From the NCBI RefSeq assembly GCF_000526635.1, contig NZ_JAGL01000004.1, positions 62,001 through 126,000 of the forward strand: a stretch of 64,000 bases of DNA. The letters run 5' to 3'. Positions 25,484-34,708 of the stretch are shown piece by piece. Source of the stretch: Aminobacter sp. J41 (lineage in GTDB: Bacteria; Pseudomonadota; Alphaproteobacteria; Rhizobiales; Rhizobiaceae). A program made the position numbers and the translations under genes. Each line of letters begins with the position of its first letter. The first letter of the stretch is position 1. Below the pieces are notes generated by a model that had not been told where the DNA came from, did no database searches, and saw only the letters and a program-made list of their open reading frames with translations.

Positions 25484-27598
25484 ATGTCGAGGGGACGCAA
25501 TCGAATCGCATCGCTCCTGGTTTCCACTGCCTGCGTGCTCGTAGCCCAGGCGGCGCGGGCTCAGGACGAGGCCGGAACGACGGTGCTGCCGACCATCTCG
25601 GTCGAAGGATCCAGCTACGAGACGGAAAGCACCGGCAGCTATGCCAGCGACCTCGTCAGCGTCGGCGAGAAGGACGTGCTGCCACAGCGCGAGATCCCGC
25701 AGTCGACCACGATCGTGACCCGCCAGCGCCTCGACGACGGCGGCTTCACCTCGCTCGACACGGCGCTGCGCAAGACGCCGGGCATGATGGTGCTGACCAA
25801 TGATGATGGCCGCTCGAGCCTCTATTCGCGCGGCTTCGAGTTCGACACGCTCTATTTCAACGGCCTGCCGGCACCGCTGTCGTCGATCTACGGCACGCAG
25901 CCCGACATGGCGATCGTCGACCACATCGAGATCCTGCGCGGCCCGGCAGGCCTGTTCGGCGGCGCGGGCGAGCCCGCCGGTGCGATTAACATGCGGCTCA
26001 AGCAGGCAAGCGACCAGTTCATGGCCCGCATCACCGGCACGGGCGGTTCCTGGAACAGCTGGCGCGGCGAGGTCGATGTCGGCGGCCCGCTCAACGAGGC
26101 CGGCACGATTCGCGGCCGCATCGTCGGCGCGCTCGGCCAGAAGGACAGTTTTGTCGATGTCGTCGATAACCGCGCCGCGGTCGGCTACGGCACGCTGCAA
26201 TTCGACATAACCGAAAACACCACCGCGACCGTCTCGATCAGCCATCAGAAGCGCGACATCACCCCGTTCAACGGCCTGCCGACGCTGGCGGATGGCACGC
26301 TGCTCGACCTCGACCGCTCGACCTTCACCGGCGCGGTCTGGAACGACTTCAACAGCGCCGTTACCGACTACATCGCCGAGCTCGAGCACCGCTTCGATGA
26401 TGGCGGTCACGTAAAGGCCTCGGCCCGCTATTCAACACGCGATGTCGACTTCCTCTATGCCTATGCCGCCAACGCCGCCTCGCCGGCGCTGACGGTCAAC
26501 GGCATGCGCTGGCTGTCGCGCGACTACGACGAGAATTCGCTCGCGCTCGACCTTCATGTCAGCAAGCCGTTTGAGATCGGCGAGATGGAGAACAACATCA
26601 TCCTCGGCGCCGACCATCGCCGGGTTGATTCGACGCTTTACAATGCGACCGGCGTGATCACCGGCACCTGGCACCTGCTCGACTGGAACACTGCGGTTGC
26701 GAAGCCCACGGTTACCTATGGCGCGGCGACGGACACGAAGCTCACCCAGACCGGTATTTACGGCCAGTGGCGCATCAAGCCGGTCGACAGGCTGACGCTG
26801 ATCGGCGGCGCGCGCGTCACCTGGTACGCCACAACGTCGAGCACCAGCGAGGTCTCGGCCGACGGCGAATGGACGCCTTATGCCGGTGTCGTCTATGACC
26901 TCACCGACGACGTCTCCGCCTATGCGAGCTACACGGAAATCTTCCAGCCGCAGTCGGCACTCGACGCCGGCGGCAACCTGCTCGATCCGCGCAGCGGCCG
27001 CCAGTTCGAGGTCGGCCTCAAGGCAGAGCTGTTCGACGACGTGAATGCGACCGTTGCCTATTTCAACCTGCGCGACAAGAACCGCGCCGTCAGCGACCCG
27101 GACAATCCGGGCTCGTCGCTGGCGCTTGGCGAAGCGCGCATGCAAGGCATCGAGCTCGAGGTGAACGGCCAGATCAATCCGAACTGGCAGGTCGCGGCTG
27201 GCTACACCTACACAGATACCAAGTTCGTCAACACGCGCTATGCGGCCGGCTCCGAGTTCTACACGCCGGAGCACATGTTCCACCTGTGGACCACTTACAG
27301 CTTCGACGAGAACCACGGCGTCCTCGATGGCGCCTTCGTCGGCGCGGGCCTGCGTGCCTACAGCTCGTTCAAGAACATCAGCCGCACAGCGGCCGGCGGC
27401 GCGACAACCATCGAGGCGCCGGGCTATGCCGTCGTCGACCTGCAGGCCGGCTACAAGTTCAACGAGCACCTGACGGCAGTGCTGAGCGTCAACAACGTCT
27501 TCGACAAGAAGTACTACGAACGCGTCGGCGGCACGTCGGTGTTCAACTTCTACGGCGAGCCGCGCAGCTTCAACTTCAAGCTAACCGGCACGTTCTGA
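25484..27598 (+). CDS. TonB-dependent siderophore receptor
   Basis: The 704-aa outer-membrane receptor imports a ferric siderophore with energy from TonB/ExbBD. The N-terminus is a signal peptide ending near QAARAQ-DEAG. The plug domain contains REIPQSTTIVTRQRL, DTALRKTPGMMV and VDHIEILRGPAGLFGGAGEPAGAINM. The remainder is a 22-strand type barrel ending in FNFKLTGTF with the terminal phenylalanine used for barrel insertion. Sequence character is closest to hydroxamate receptors of the FhuE/FcuA group, but the ligand is not certain. No siderophore synthesis or ABC genes are nearby. Confidence 0.95.
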   Translation: MSRGRNRIASLLVSTACVLVAQAARAQDEAGTTVLPTISVEGSSYETESTGSYASDLVSVGEKDVLPQREIPQSTTIVTRQRLDDGGFTSLDTALRKTPGMMVLTNDDGRSSLYSRGFEFDTLYFNGLPAPLSSIYGTQPDMAIVDHIEILRGPAGLFGGAGEPAGAINMRLKQASDQFMARITGTGGSWNSWRGEVDVGGPLNEAGTIRGRIVGALGQKDSFVDVVDNRAAVGYGTLQFDITENTTATVSISHQKRDITPFNGLPTLADGTLLDLDRSTFTGAVWNDFNSAVTDYIAELEHRFDDGGHVKASARYSTRDVDFLYAYAANAASPALTVNGMRWLSRDYDENSLALDLHVSKPFEIGEMENNIILGADHRRVDSTLYNATGVITGTWHLLDWNTAVAKPTVTYGAATDTKLTQTGIYGQWRIKPVDRLTLIGGARVTWYATTSSTSEVSADGEWTPYAGVVYDLTDDVSAYASYTEIFQPQSALDAGGNLLDPRSGRQFEVGLKAELFDDVNATVAYFNLRDKNRAVSDPDNPGSSLALGEARMQGIELEVNGQINPNWQVAAGYTYTDTKFVNTRYAAGSEFYTPEHMFHLWTTYSFDENHGVLDGAFVGAGLRAYSSFKNISRTAAGGATTIEAPGYAVVDLQAGYKFNEHLTAVLSVNNVFDKKYYERVGGTSVFNFYGEPRSFNFKLTGTF

Positions 27599-27606
27599 TG
27601 AACGAC

Positions 27607-27634
27607 GGGGCCGCGTCACCCGCGGCCCTTCTTG
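27607..27634 (+). terminator. Terminator of the TonB receptor gene
   Basis: GGGCCGCG (27608-27615) pairs with CGCGGCCC (27621-27628) across a 5-base loop, followed by TTCTTGCTC. The T-run is imperfect. Confidence 0.75.
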
Positions 27635-27649
27635 CTCTACCAGGAACGC

Positions 27650-28636
27650 CTAGAGACTAAATAGCCGGACGGCGTTTTCGCCCCGGATCTTTTTCGCCGT
27701 TTGCGGGTCGAGGGCGTCGACGCGGGCCAAAATGCCGGTCATGTCGCCGATGTTGTGGGGGTAGTCGGAGCCGTAGAGGACGTTCTGGGGGCCGACGGTT
27801 TCAACGCAGAGGTTGAGTGCGCCTTGCGTGAACACTACTGCATCGAGGAAGATGCGGTCGAGATAGGCCGATGGCGGCTTCGGCGCGCCTGAGGCGCAGG
27901 CCGGTATGCGCTCGTAGCAGAAGTCGAGACGGCCGATCAGGAACGGCAGCGCGCCACCGCCATGGGCAGCAATGATGCGGATGTTCTTGTAGCGCTCGAA
28001 GAAGCCATCATAGAGCATGCGCGAGACAGCCAGCGTCGTGTCGAAGGTGAAGCCGATCGGCGGCGACAGCTGATACTTCTTCATGTCCATCACGTCGCCG
28101 CCCGGCGGTACGGACGGGTGGATGAAGACGGGAATGTTCATCTCGTCGATCGCCTGCCAGATCGGGGCAAACTGGTCGGCTGTGAGCGACTCTTCCTCGA
28201 TGTTGGCAATGACCATGACGCCGACCGCGCCCATCGCGCGGGCGCGCTTCAATTCGGCAATCGCGGCGTCCGCGTGCTGCCACGGCAGCGAGGCAAACCA
28301 GCGGATGCGGTCGGGCCAGGTTGCCTGCGCTTCCGCAAAGGCGTTGTTCATCAGCTGCGCGGCCTGCACGGAAATGTCGAGATCGCCGAGATAGGCATTG
28401 GGCGAGGTCAGCGACACGACGGCGACGTCTACGCCCGCGGCATCCATCGCGGCGATGCGGGCGGGAAAATTCCACATGTCCGGCAGCAAGGTGAAGAACG
28501 GCGTGCCGAACTTGTCGATGCACTCGAAGCCCGACGGCAAGGTGCGGAACGTGTATTTCGGGGCACCCTTTTCACGCAGCAGCGCGAGATACTCCCGCGT
28601 CACCATGTGGGTGTGGACATCGACGACAATGCTCAT
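27650..28636 (-). CDS. Amidohydrolase family protein (ACMSD-like decarboxylase)
   Basis: The 328-aa TIM-barrel metalloenzyme resembles 2-amino-3-carboxymuconate-6-semialdehyde decarboxylase. The metal ligands are visible in VDVHTHM (HxH near the N-terminus), FIHPSVPPGG, AAHGGGALPFLIGRLD and GSDYPHNIGD (the conserved aspartate). Such enzymes remove CO2 non-oxidatively from aromatic acids or related ring-cleavage products. No other catabolic genes are nearby, so the substrate is open. It is transcribed divergently from leuD. Confidence 0.9.
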   Translation of the reverse strand: MSIVVDVHTHMVTREYLALLREKGAPKYTFRTLPSGFECIDKFGTPFFTLLPDMWNFPARIAAMDAAGVDVAVVSLTSPNAYLGDLDISVQAAQLMNNAFAEAQATWPDRIRWFASLPWQHADAAIAELKRARAMGAVGVMVIANIEEESLTADQFAPIWQAIDEMNIPVFIHPSVPPGGDVMDMKKYQLSPPIGFTFDTTLAVSRMLYDGFFERYKNIRIIAAHGGGALPFLIGRLDFCYERIPACASGAPKPPSAYLDRIFLDAVVFTQGALNLCVETVGPQNVLYGSDYPHNIGDMTGILARVDALDPQTAKKIRGENAVRLFSL

Positions 28637-28967
28637 GTGACTTCCGCCTCCCTAGAAATGACCAGTCGGAAGGTTTTGTCGGTGAGCAGGCATGCGGACG
28701 GGTGCCGCATCGATGCCGCAAGCCAGCGCTACTCCCTCGCCAGCCGGTCAACCGGTCCGAACTCCACCTCCCAGAGAGCCGGACGAGCATTGTTTAAAAG
28801 GTTTCCTGATATTGTGTCGACTGCAAGATGCGCTCATCGGCTCAAAGTGGCGATTTCCGCCATTCGGCGGCTAAGTGTACCGGGCGTTACGACACGGCTT
28901 TGAAATTCGCAGCTTTATGTGTAAAGCGAGGCGGAAAGATTTCCGAGGCCGAGAGACAGGCAGGACC
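28637..28967. other. 331-base divergent intergenic region
   Basis: This is the spacer between the amidohydrolase start (minus) and leuD (plus). It must hold both promoters. A GAGGCGGAAAG purine stretch lies near 28926-28936, and a likely leuD ribosome site (GGCAGG) at about 28958. I find no coding frame or hairpin here that I would defend. Confidence 0.4.
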
Positions 28968-29573
28968 ATGGACAAGTTTACGAAGCTGACGGGCGTTGCC
29001 GCGCCGCTGCCCATCGTCAATATCGACACCGACATGATCATCCCGAAGGATTACCTGAAGACGATCAAGCGCACGGGTCTCAGCGTCGGCCTGTTCGCCG
29101 AGATGCGCTTCAACGAGGATGGCTCGGAAAACCCGGACTTCGTGCTGAACAAGCCGGCCTACCGCAATGCGCAGATCCTGGTCGCCGGCGACAATTTCGG
29201 CTGCGGCTCCTCGCGTGAGCACGCCCCGTGGGCGCTGCTCGACTTCGGCATCCGTTGCGTCATCTCGACGTCGTTCGCCGACATCTTCTACAACAACTGC
29301 TTCAAGAACGGCATCCTGCCGATCAAGGTCAGCCAGGAAGAACTCGACAAGCTGATGGACGACGCTTCGCGCGGCGCCAACGCAACGCTGACCGTCGACC
29401 TCGAGGAGCAGGAAATCCGCGGCCCGGACGGCGGCGTGATCAAGTTCCAGATCGATGAGTTCCGCCGTCACTGCCTGCTGAACGGCCTCGACGATATCGG
29501 CCTGACCATGGAGAAGGCTCCGTCGATCGCCTCCTTCGAGCAGAAGATGGCCGAAAACCGCCCTTGGCTCTAA
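28968..29573 (+). CDS. leuD: 3-isopropylmalate dehydratase small subunit
   Basis: The 201-aa subunit pairs with LeuC (not in this window) to isomerise 2- to 3-isopropylmalate in leucine synthesis. Typical sequence is [21 protein letters not shown], then [17 protein letters not shown] (substrate loop) and [17 protein letters not shown]. The ATG at 28968 gives the standard family N-terminus; the frame extends further upstream without support. leuB follows after one unrelated gene, and a strong terminator after leuD shows they are separate units. Confidence 0.97.
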   Translation: MDKFTKLTGVAAPLPIVNIDTDMIIPKDYLKTIKRTGLSVGLFAEMRFNEDGSENPDFVLNKPAYRNAQILVAGDNFGCGSSREHAPWALLDFGIRCVISTSFADIFYNNCFKNGILPIKVSQEELDKLMDDASRGANATLTVDLEEQEIRGPDGGVIKFQIDEFRRHCLLNGLDDIGLTMEKAPSIASFEQKMAENRPWL

Positions 29574-29596
29574 GCCCCACGGGGCACCACGATTTC

Positions 29597-29627
29597 AAAA
29601 GGACGGGCCGCAAGCCCGTCCTTTTTG
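29597..29627 (+). terminator. Rho-independent terminator of leuD
   Basis: A perfect 12-bp stem, AAAAGGACGGGC (29597-29608) with its complement at 29614-29625, has a 5-base loop and a run of T. Confidence 0.94.
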
Positions 29628-29704
29628 CTTTTGACGAGCCGCGCATCCCGGTTCCGGCTTACCGCGAAAGCGGCTAGATTTCGCGAAGCATCCGGGAGGA
29701 ATTC

Positions 29705-30520
29705 ATGCCGATATCGCTTAGCCGTTCGCTTCTCGCTGCCGTTACCATGCTCGGCGCGCTGCCCGCGCTGGCGCAAGAAAACGAGCGGGCGGAATTTGCT
29801 GGCGGCGTGCTGACCATCACCGAAACCGAGGACATGGACCGGGTGCTCGCCTTCGACGGGCAGGAGCTCGCGCGAGACTATTTCGTTCATATCGACCAGA
29901 TCGCCGATGTGGCCGGAACGGAGGTTGCCTTCGTCAGCGTCGGGCCGGGCGGAAATGCCTGCTCTCCGGGTACGCTGATGCTCTGGAAGGACGCGGACGG
30001 TAGGCTCCAGACGCAGAAGGCGGGCGAGGAGTGCGACGCGCCCACCGTCGCGGTCAGCGACTACGGCGTCTTCTTCATCCGCTACCTGCTGCCGGGCGAA
30101 AGCGCCGACATGATGTTTTGGTCTCCCGACGAGGGCATGAAGACGTTCGCGGCGACGACCTACACGCCGGAACCCGGCACCGGCTGGGAGACACTCGACC
30201 TCGACAAGATCGGCCATCCGATCGACCTTTTCCGCAATGCCGGCATTTACGCCGCCGCCCAGAAACTGCTCGGCGATGAGCTGAGTTCGGTTGTCACCAG
30301 CCTGGTTGTCTCCGGTCAGCCCGATCTTTCCGGCAACCTGCTTTCGGCGCGCGGTTGCGTGCCGCATGCCTGCGGCTCGGCCGACGGCTTCATCGTCGTC
30401 GACAAGGCGGCGAAAGCGATCTTCATCGCCCAGATGGGAGAGGATGGCGTCACCCGGTTCTGGCCCGATCGCGCCCGGTGGCCCGATGCCGCGGCGGCAC
30501 TGCTTCCTCAAGGTTTCTGA
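29705..30520 (+). CDS. Exported protein of unknown function
   Basis: The 271-aa protein has a clear signal peptide (SRSLLAAVTMLGALPALAQ, cleavage after about residue 22). The mature part begins ENERAEFAGGVLTITETEDMDRVLAFDGQEL. It has four cysteines (NACSPG, EECDAP, RGCVPHACG), which may form disulfides in the periplasm. GDELSSVVTSLVVSGQPDLSGNL suggests an alpha/beta domain, but I cannot name the family. GGGAGGAATTC precedes the ATG. It lies alone between leuD and leuB. Confidence 0.8.
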   Translation: MPISLSRSLLAAVTMLGALPALAQENERAEFAGGVLTITETEDMDRVLAFDGQELARDYFVHIDQIADVAGTEVAFVSVGPGGNACSPGTLMLWKDADGRLQTQKAGEECDAPTVAVSDYGVFFIRYLLPGESADMMFWSPDEGMKTFAATTYTPEPGTGWETLDLDKIGHPIDLFRNAGIYAAAQKLLGDELSSVVTSLVVSGQPDLSGNLLSARGCVPHACGSADGFIVVDKAAKAIFIAQMGEDGVTRFWPDRARWPDAAAALLPQGF

Positions 30521-30607
30521 GCTTCTTTTCCTTGCGCAGCGGCATTCTGGCGGCTAGCAAGGCGTCACTTCGCATTCTTCATGCATCGCTTTTCGAAAGG
30601 CACGTCC

Positions 30608-31714
30608 ATGGCTTCGCGTAAACTTCTCCTTCTTCCTGGCGACGGCATCGGCCCTGAGGCCATGACCGAGGTGAAAAAGCTGATCGCAGCAATGAATGCC
30701 GACCTCGGCGCCGGCTTCGAGACGGAAGAAGGCCTCGTCGGCGGCAGCGCCTACGACGCGCATGGCAAGGCGATCTCCGAGGAAGACATGGCCAAGGCGA
30801 TGGCGGCCGACGCCGTGCTGTTCGGCGCCGTTGGCGGCCCGAAGTGGGATGGCGTGCCGTATGACGTGCGCCCTGAGGCCGGCCTGCTGCGCCTGCGCAA
30901 GGACCTCGAGCTGTTCGCCAACCTGCGCCCGGCAATCTGCTACCCGGCGCTGGCTGCTTCCTCCTCGCTCAAGCCGGACGTCGTCGAAGGCCTCGACATC
31001 CTCATCCTGCGCGAGCTGACCGGCGGCGTCTATTTCGGCGAGCCGAAGGAGATCACCGACCTCGGCAACGGCCAGAAGCGCGCTGTCGACACGCAGGTCT
31101 ATGACACGTTCGAGATCGAGCGCATCGCATCGGTCGCCTTCGAGCTGGCGCGCACGCGCGGCAATAAGGTGTGCTCGATGGAAAAGCACAACGTGATGAA
31201 GTCGGGCGTGCTGTGGAAGGAGGTCGTGACCGAGACCCACAAGGCCAAGTATCAGGACGTCGAGCTGACCCACATGCTGGCCGACGCCGGCGGCATGCAG
31301 CTCGTCCGCTGGCCGAAGCAGTTCGACGTGATCCTTACCGACAACCTGTTCGGCGACATGCTGTCGGACGTTGCCGCGATGCTGACCGGTTCGCTCGGCA
31401 TGCTGCCGTCGGCTTCGCTCGGCGCGCCGGATCCGGTTTCGGGCAAGCGCAAGGCGCTGTACGAGCCGGTGCACGGCTCGGCTCCGGACATTGCCGGCCA
31501 GGGCATCGCCAACCCGATCGCGATGATCGCCTCGTTCGCAATGTGCCTGCGCTACTCGTTCAACATGATCGAGGAAGCCGACCGCCTCGAGAAGGCGATC
31601 GCGGAAGTTCTGAACGACGGCCTGCGTACGCCGGACATCATGTCGGAAGGCATGACCAAGATCGGTACCGCGCAGATGGGCGACGCCATCATCGCCAAGT
31701 TCCGCGCGCTCTAA
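30608..31714 (+). CDS. leuB: 3-isopropylmalate dehydrogenase
   Basis: The 368-aa NAD-dependent enzyme oxidatively decarboxylates 3-isopropylmalate to 2-ketoisocaproate, the third step of leucine synthesis. Conserved parts are [13 protein letters not shown] at the N-terminus, [22 protein letters not shown] (substrate arginines), [11 protein letters not shown]-like [18 protein letters not shown], and [20 protein letters not shown] (metal aspartates). I chose the ATG at 30608 because it yields [13 protein letters not shown]; a start 9 codons earlier is possible. Confidence 0.97.
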   Translation: MASRKLLLLPGDGIGPEAMTEVKKLIAAMNADLGAGFETEEGLVGGSAYDAHGKAISEEDMAKAMAADAVLFGAVGGPKWDGVPYDVRPEAGLLRLRKDLELFANLRPAICYPALAASSSLKPDVVEGLDILILRELTGGVYFGEPKEITDLGNGQKRAVDTQVYDTFEIERIASVAFELARTRGNKVCSMEKHNVMKSGVLWKEVVTETHKAKYQDVELTHMLADAGGMQLVRWPKQFDVILTDNLFGDMLSDVAAMLTGSLGMLPSASLGAPDPVSGKRKALYEPVHGSAPDIAGQGIANPIAMIASFAMCLRYSFNMIEEADRLEKAIAEVLNDGLRTPDIMSEGMTKIGTAQMGDAIIAKFRAL

Positions 31715-31761
31715 GCGCTGCGAAAAATGAAGCGTGCCGGCTGGCACGCCTCAACCTTCCA

Positions 31762-31793
31762 GACGGCTCCCCTTCGGGAGCCGTCAGTTTGTT
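31762..31793 (+). terminator. Terminator of leuB
   Basis: GACGGCTCC-CCTTCG-GGAGCCGTC (31762-31785) is a perfect 9-bp hairpin followed by AGTTTGTT. Almost the same hairpin sequence recurs at 31915. Confidence 0.8.
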
Positions 31794-31914
31794 GACAAAC
31801 CCTTGACGCACCTTCCCGGAGGCCGAGATTCACGGAACGTCTCAGATTCAAAGTGAGAACGGATCGGAATCAACAAGCGTAATTTGAGGGCTCGTAGAAC
31901 TTTGTCAGCAGTCT

Positions 31915-31940
31915 GACGGCTCCCCTTCGGGAGCCGTTTT
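31915..31940 (-). terminator. Hairpin at the znuA 3' end
   Basis: GACGGCTCC-CCTTCG-GGAGCCGT ends directly at the znuA stop codon. On the plus strand it is followed by TTTT, so it would best terminate rightward transcription coming from leuB. It is a near copy of the leuB hairpin 130 bases to the left. Confidence 0.65.
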
Positions 31941-32917
31941 CATTTGGACAGGCAGTCTTTGAACGACTTTGCCATGTTGCGGATGAGTTCGATGTAGAGC
32001 TCCGGTCCGTCCGCCAGCTCCGCGCCCAGCGGATCGAGCACGCCGGTGCGCGCTTCGGTTCCCCCGGCGACGACGGTCACCAGCTTCGGCTCGAACTGCG
32101 GCTCGGCGAAAATGCAGGTCGCACCAGAGCTTTTTACCCGCTCAGTGATCTCGTTGAGGCGCTGCGCACCGGGCATGACTTCCGGGCTGACGGTGATCGA
32201 GCCGGCGACGTTCACACCAAAACGGTGTTCAAAATACTGGTAGGCGTCGTGGAAGACGATCGACGGCTTTTCCCTGACGCCATCCAGCACCTTGCCGACC
32301 TCTGCGACCAGCTGGTCGAGCCGCTCGCCATAACGACGCGCGTTCTCGGCATAGGCGGCGCGGTTTTCCGGATCGGCCTCGCTGAGGACAGTCTCTATTT
32401 TCTGGACCAGAACCTTCGCGTTCAGCGGATCGAGCCAGAAGTGGAGGTCGTAGTGTCCCTCCTCGTGCGCATGACCGGCGTCATGGTCATGGTCATGGTC
32501 GTGGTCGTGGTCACTGTGCGGGTGTTCGTGACCGTCATGATCGTGTTCATGCGCCTCGAACGGACCGCCTTCGCGCAACGGCAGCTTCTCGAGGCCGTCG
32601 GTGTCAGCCAGCGCAACAACCTTCGCGTCGAACGACAGGGTGCCAAGCGGCGAGACGAGATAGGTCTCCATCCCCTCGCCGATCCAGAAGACAACGTCAG
32701 CATTCTGGAGCGCCTGCGCGTCTGAGGGGCGCAGCGAGTGGACGTGTTCCGAGCCGCTGCCCGACACGATCAGATCCGGTTCGCCGACGCCTTCCATCAC
32801 CGCCGCCACCAGCGAATGCACCGGCTTGATCGATGCGACCACGTCGAGCGCGAAGGCGGGTGAAGCCGTGACAAGCGCAGCCGAAGCGATGAGCAGGGAG
32901 CGCAGGTGGTTTGCCAT
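31940..32917 (-). CDS. znuA: Zinc ABC transporter substrate-binding protein
   Basis: The 325-aa periplasmic protein binds Zn2+ for the ZnuBC importer. The signal peptide ends at SPAFA-LDVV. Cluster A-1 family sequence is evident: VASIKPVHSLVAAVMEGV, WLDPLNAKVLV, FHDAYQYFEHRFGV. Between them lies a histidine/aspartate loop with about 15 histidines in 40 residues (for example HSDHDHDHDHDHDAGHAH), the mark of zinc-specific members. It is divergent from znuC with a shared Zur operator 21 bases before the ATG. Confidence 0.97.
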   Translation of the reverse strand: MANHLRSLLIASAALVTASPAFALDVVASIKPVHSLVAAVMEGVGEPDLIVSGSGSEHVHSLRPSDAQALQNADVVFWIGEGMETYLVSPLGTLSFDAKVVALADTDGLEKLPLREGGPFEAHEHDHDGHEHPHSDHDHDHDHDHDAGHAHEEGHYDLHFWLDPLNAKVLVQKIETVLSEADPENRAAYAENARRYGERLDQLVAEVGKVLDGVREKPSIVFHDAYQYFEHRFGVNVAGSITVSPEVMPGAQRLNEITERVKSSGATCIFAEPQFEPKLVTVVAGGTEARTGVLDPLGAELADGPELYIELIRNMAKSFKDCLSK

Positions 32918-32937
32918 GCAGGGTTTCCTCTCAAGTC

Positions 32938-32970
32938 ATGTAATGGTATTACATTGCGAAACGGTATAAC
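32938..32970. promoter_or_regulatory. Zur operator between znuA and znuCB-zur
   Basis: ATGTAAT-GGT-ATTACAT (32938-32954) is a perfect palindrome with 7-bp arms, of the kind bound by the zinc repressor Zur. It lies 20 bases from znuA and about 60 from znuC, so it can control both directions. A -10-like TATAAC for znuC is at 32965-32970. Confidence 0.82.
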
Positions 32971-33012
32971 GTGTGCGATACGCCTTTGGCAACCCGGGGA
33001 TCGGAAACGCGA

Positions 33013-33906
33013 ATGCAGCTACGCGATCATCATTCGCCGCATGGGCCGCTCGTACGGCTTGGGGGAGTGGGCGTCGAGCGCGACGGCCGCTGGCTGGTGC
33101 GCGGCGTCGATCTGTCGATCTCGCGCGGCGAGATCGTCACCCTGATCGGGCCGAACGGTTCGGGAAAAAGCACCACTGCGCGCACCGCGATCGGCGTGCT
33201 AAAACCCTCGGAAGGCACCGTCTTCCGCCATCCCGGCCTGAAAGTGGGCTACGTGCCGCAGAAGCTCGCAATCGACTGGACGCTGCCGCTCACCGTGCGC
33301 CGGCTGATGACGCTGACGCAGCCGCATTCGCAGGCCGCGATCAATACGGCACTCGAGGCGGTCGGCGCCGAGCATCTTGCCAACGCGCAGGTGCAGGCAC
33401 TTTCCGGGGGCGAGTTCCAGCGGGCGCTGCTCGCCCGAGCCATGCTCGGCAAGCCAGACCTTTTGGTGCTGGACGAGCCGGTGCAGGGCGTCGACTTCTC
33501 CGGCGAGATTGCGCTCTACGAATTGATCGGGCGCATTCGCGACGAGACCGGCTGCGGTATCCTCCTCATCTCGCACGATTTGCATGTCGTGATGGCGGCG
33601 ACCGACACGGTGGTCTGCCTCAACGGCCATGTCTGCTGCCGCGGCACGCCGCACTCGGTCGTCACCAGCCCGGAATATATGCGGCTGTTCGGCGCGCGGG
33701 CGGAAGGAGCGCTCGCGCTCTACCGCCACAACCATGACCACACCCACCTGCCGGATGGGCGGGTGCTGCATCAGGACGGGTCGATCACCGACCATTGCCA
33801 TCCGGATGACGGGCACCATCACCACCATGGCGACGGGCACGATCATCATCACCACCAGCACCACGACCACGCGCATCCGGAGGGCGACGGCAGCCATGCT
33901 CGATGA
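33013..33906 (+). CDS. znuC: Zinc ABC transporter ATP-binding protein with His-rich tail
   Basis: The 297-aa ATPase powers zinc import. Motifs: GPNGSGKSTT (Walker A), ALSGGEFQRALLARAM (signature), LLVLDEPVQGVD (Walker B) and LISHDLHVV (switch histidine). After about residue 235 comes an unusual tail with some 22 histidines in 65 residues (DDGHHHHHGDGHDHHHHQHH). This could buffer or deliver zinc on the cytoplasmic side, which is inference. I prefer the ATG at 33013; a GTG at 32971 would add 14 residues. znuB begins 11 bases before the stop. Confidence 0.95.
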   Translation: MQLRDHHSPHGPLVRLGGVGVERDGRWLVRGVDLSISRGEIVTLIGPNGSGKSTTARTAIGVLKPSEGTVFRHPGLKVGYVPQKLAIDWTLPLTVRRLMTLTQPHSQAAINTALEAVGAEHLANAQVQALSGGEFQRALLARAMLGKPDLLVLDEPVQGVDFSGEIALYELIGRIRDETGCGILLISHDLHVVMAATDTVVCLNGHVCCRGTPHSVVTSPEYMRLFGARAEGALALYRHNHDHTHLPDGRVLHQDGSITDHCHPDDGHHHHHGDGHDHHHHQHHDHAHPEGDGSHAR

Positions 33907-34708
33907 TTTCTTTACCCGCGCGCTCGTCGCCGGCATCGGGCTTGCCCTCACCGCCGGCCCACTCGGCTGCTTCATCGTCTGGCGCCGGATGGCCTATTTT
34001 GGCGACACGATGGCCCATTCGGCTCTGCTCGGCATCGCACTCGCCTTCCTGCTCGAGATCGACCTCACCGTCGGCGTCTTCATCATTGCCGCACTCGTGT
34101 CGCTGGCGCTGATTGGACTGCAGAAGCGCGGCGGGCTGTCAGCCGACGCACTGCTCGGCATCCTGTCGCATTCGGCGCTCGCGCTCGGCCTCGTCATCAT
34201 CGCCTTCATGAGCTGGGTGCGCGTCGACCTGATGAGCTTCCTGTTCGGCGACATCCTTGCAGTGTCGAAGACCGATATCGCCTTCATCTGGGCGGGCGGC
34301 GCGGCCGTGCTTGGCATCCTTGCCTGGCTGTGGCGGCCGATGCTGGCGGCAACCGTGAGCGACGAGATCGCGCTTGCCGAAGGCATGGCGCCCGAGCGCA
34401 CGCGGCTGATCTTCATGCTGCTGATGGCGCTGGTGATTGCGATCGCCATGAAGCTGGTCGGCGTGCTGCTCATCACCTCGCTGATGATCATTCCCGCAGC
34501 CACCGCGCGCCGACTTGCAGTCACGCCAGAGCAGATGGCGGTGCTTGCCTCGATCATCGGCGCGCTGGCGGTTACCGGCGGGCTGTTCGGATCGCTGAAA
34601 TTCGACACGCCGTCCGGGCCATCGATCGTGGTCGCGGCACTTGGCCTGTTCCTCCTGACGATGATTTTCTATGCTAGGCGCGGCGAGACGGGGCGATCGG
34701 CATCATGA
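33896..34708 (+). CDS. znuB: Zinc ABC transporter permease
   Basis: The 270-aa membrane protein of the ABC-3 family forms the zinc channel. It starts MLDDFFTRALVAGIGLALTAGPLGCFIVWRRMAYFGDTMAHSALLGIAL, which is the family's conserved N-terminal block. Eight or more hydrophobic helices follow, with TARRLAVTPEQMAVLASIIG near the C-terminus. The ATG at 33896 overlaps znuC by 11 bases and zur overlaps znuB by 4, so the three genes form a translationally coupled operon. Confidence 0.96.
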   Translation: MLDDFFTRALVAGIGLALTAGPLGCFIVWRRMAYFGDTMAHSALLGIALAFLLEIDLTVGVFIIAALVSLALIGLQKRGGLSADALLGILSHSALALGLVIIAFMSWVRVDLMSFLFGDILAVSKTDIAFIWAGGAAVLGILAWLWRPMLAATVSDEIALAEGMAPERTRLIFMLLMALVIAIAMKLVGVLLITSLMIIPAATARRLAVTPEQMAVLASIIGALAVTGGLFGSLKFDTPSGPSIVVAALGLFLLTMIFYARRGETGRSAS

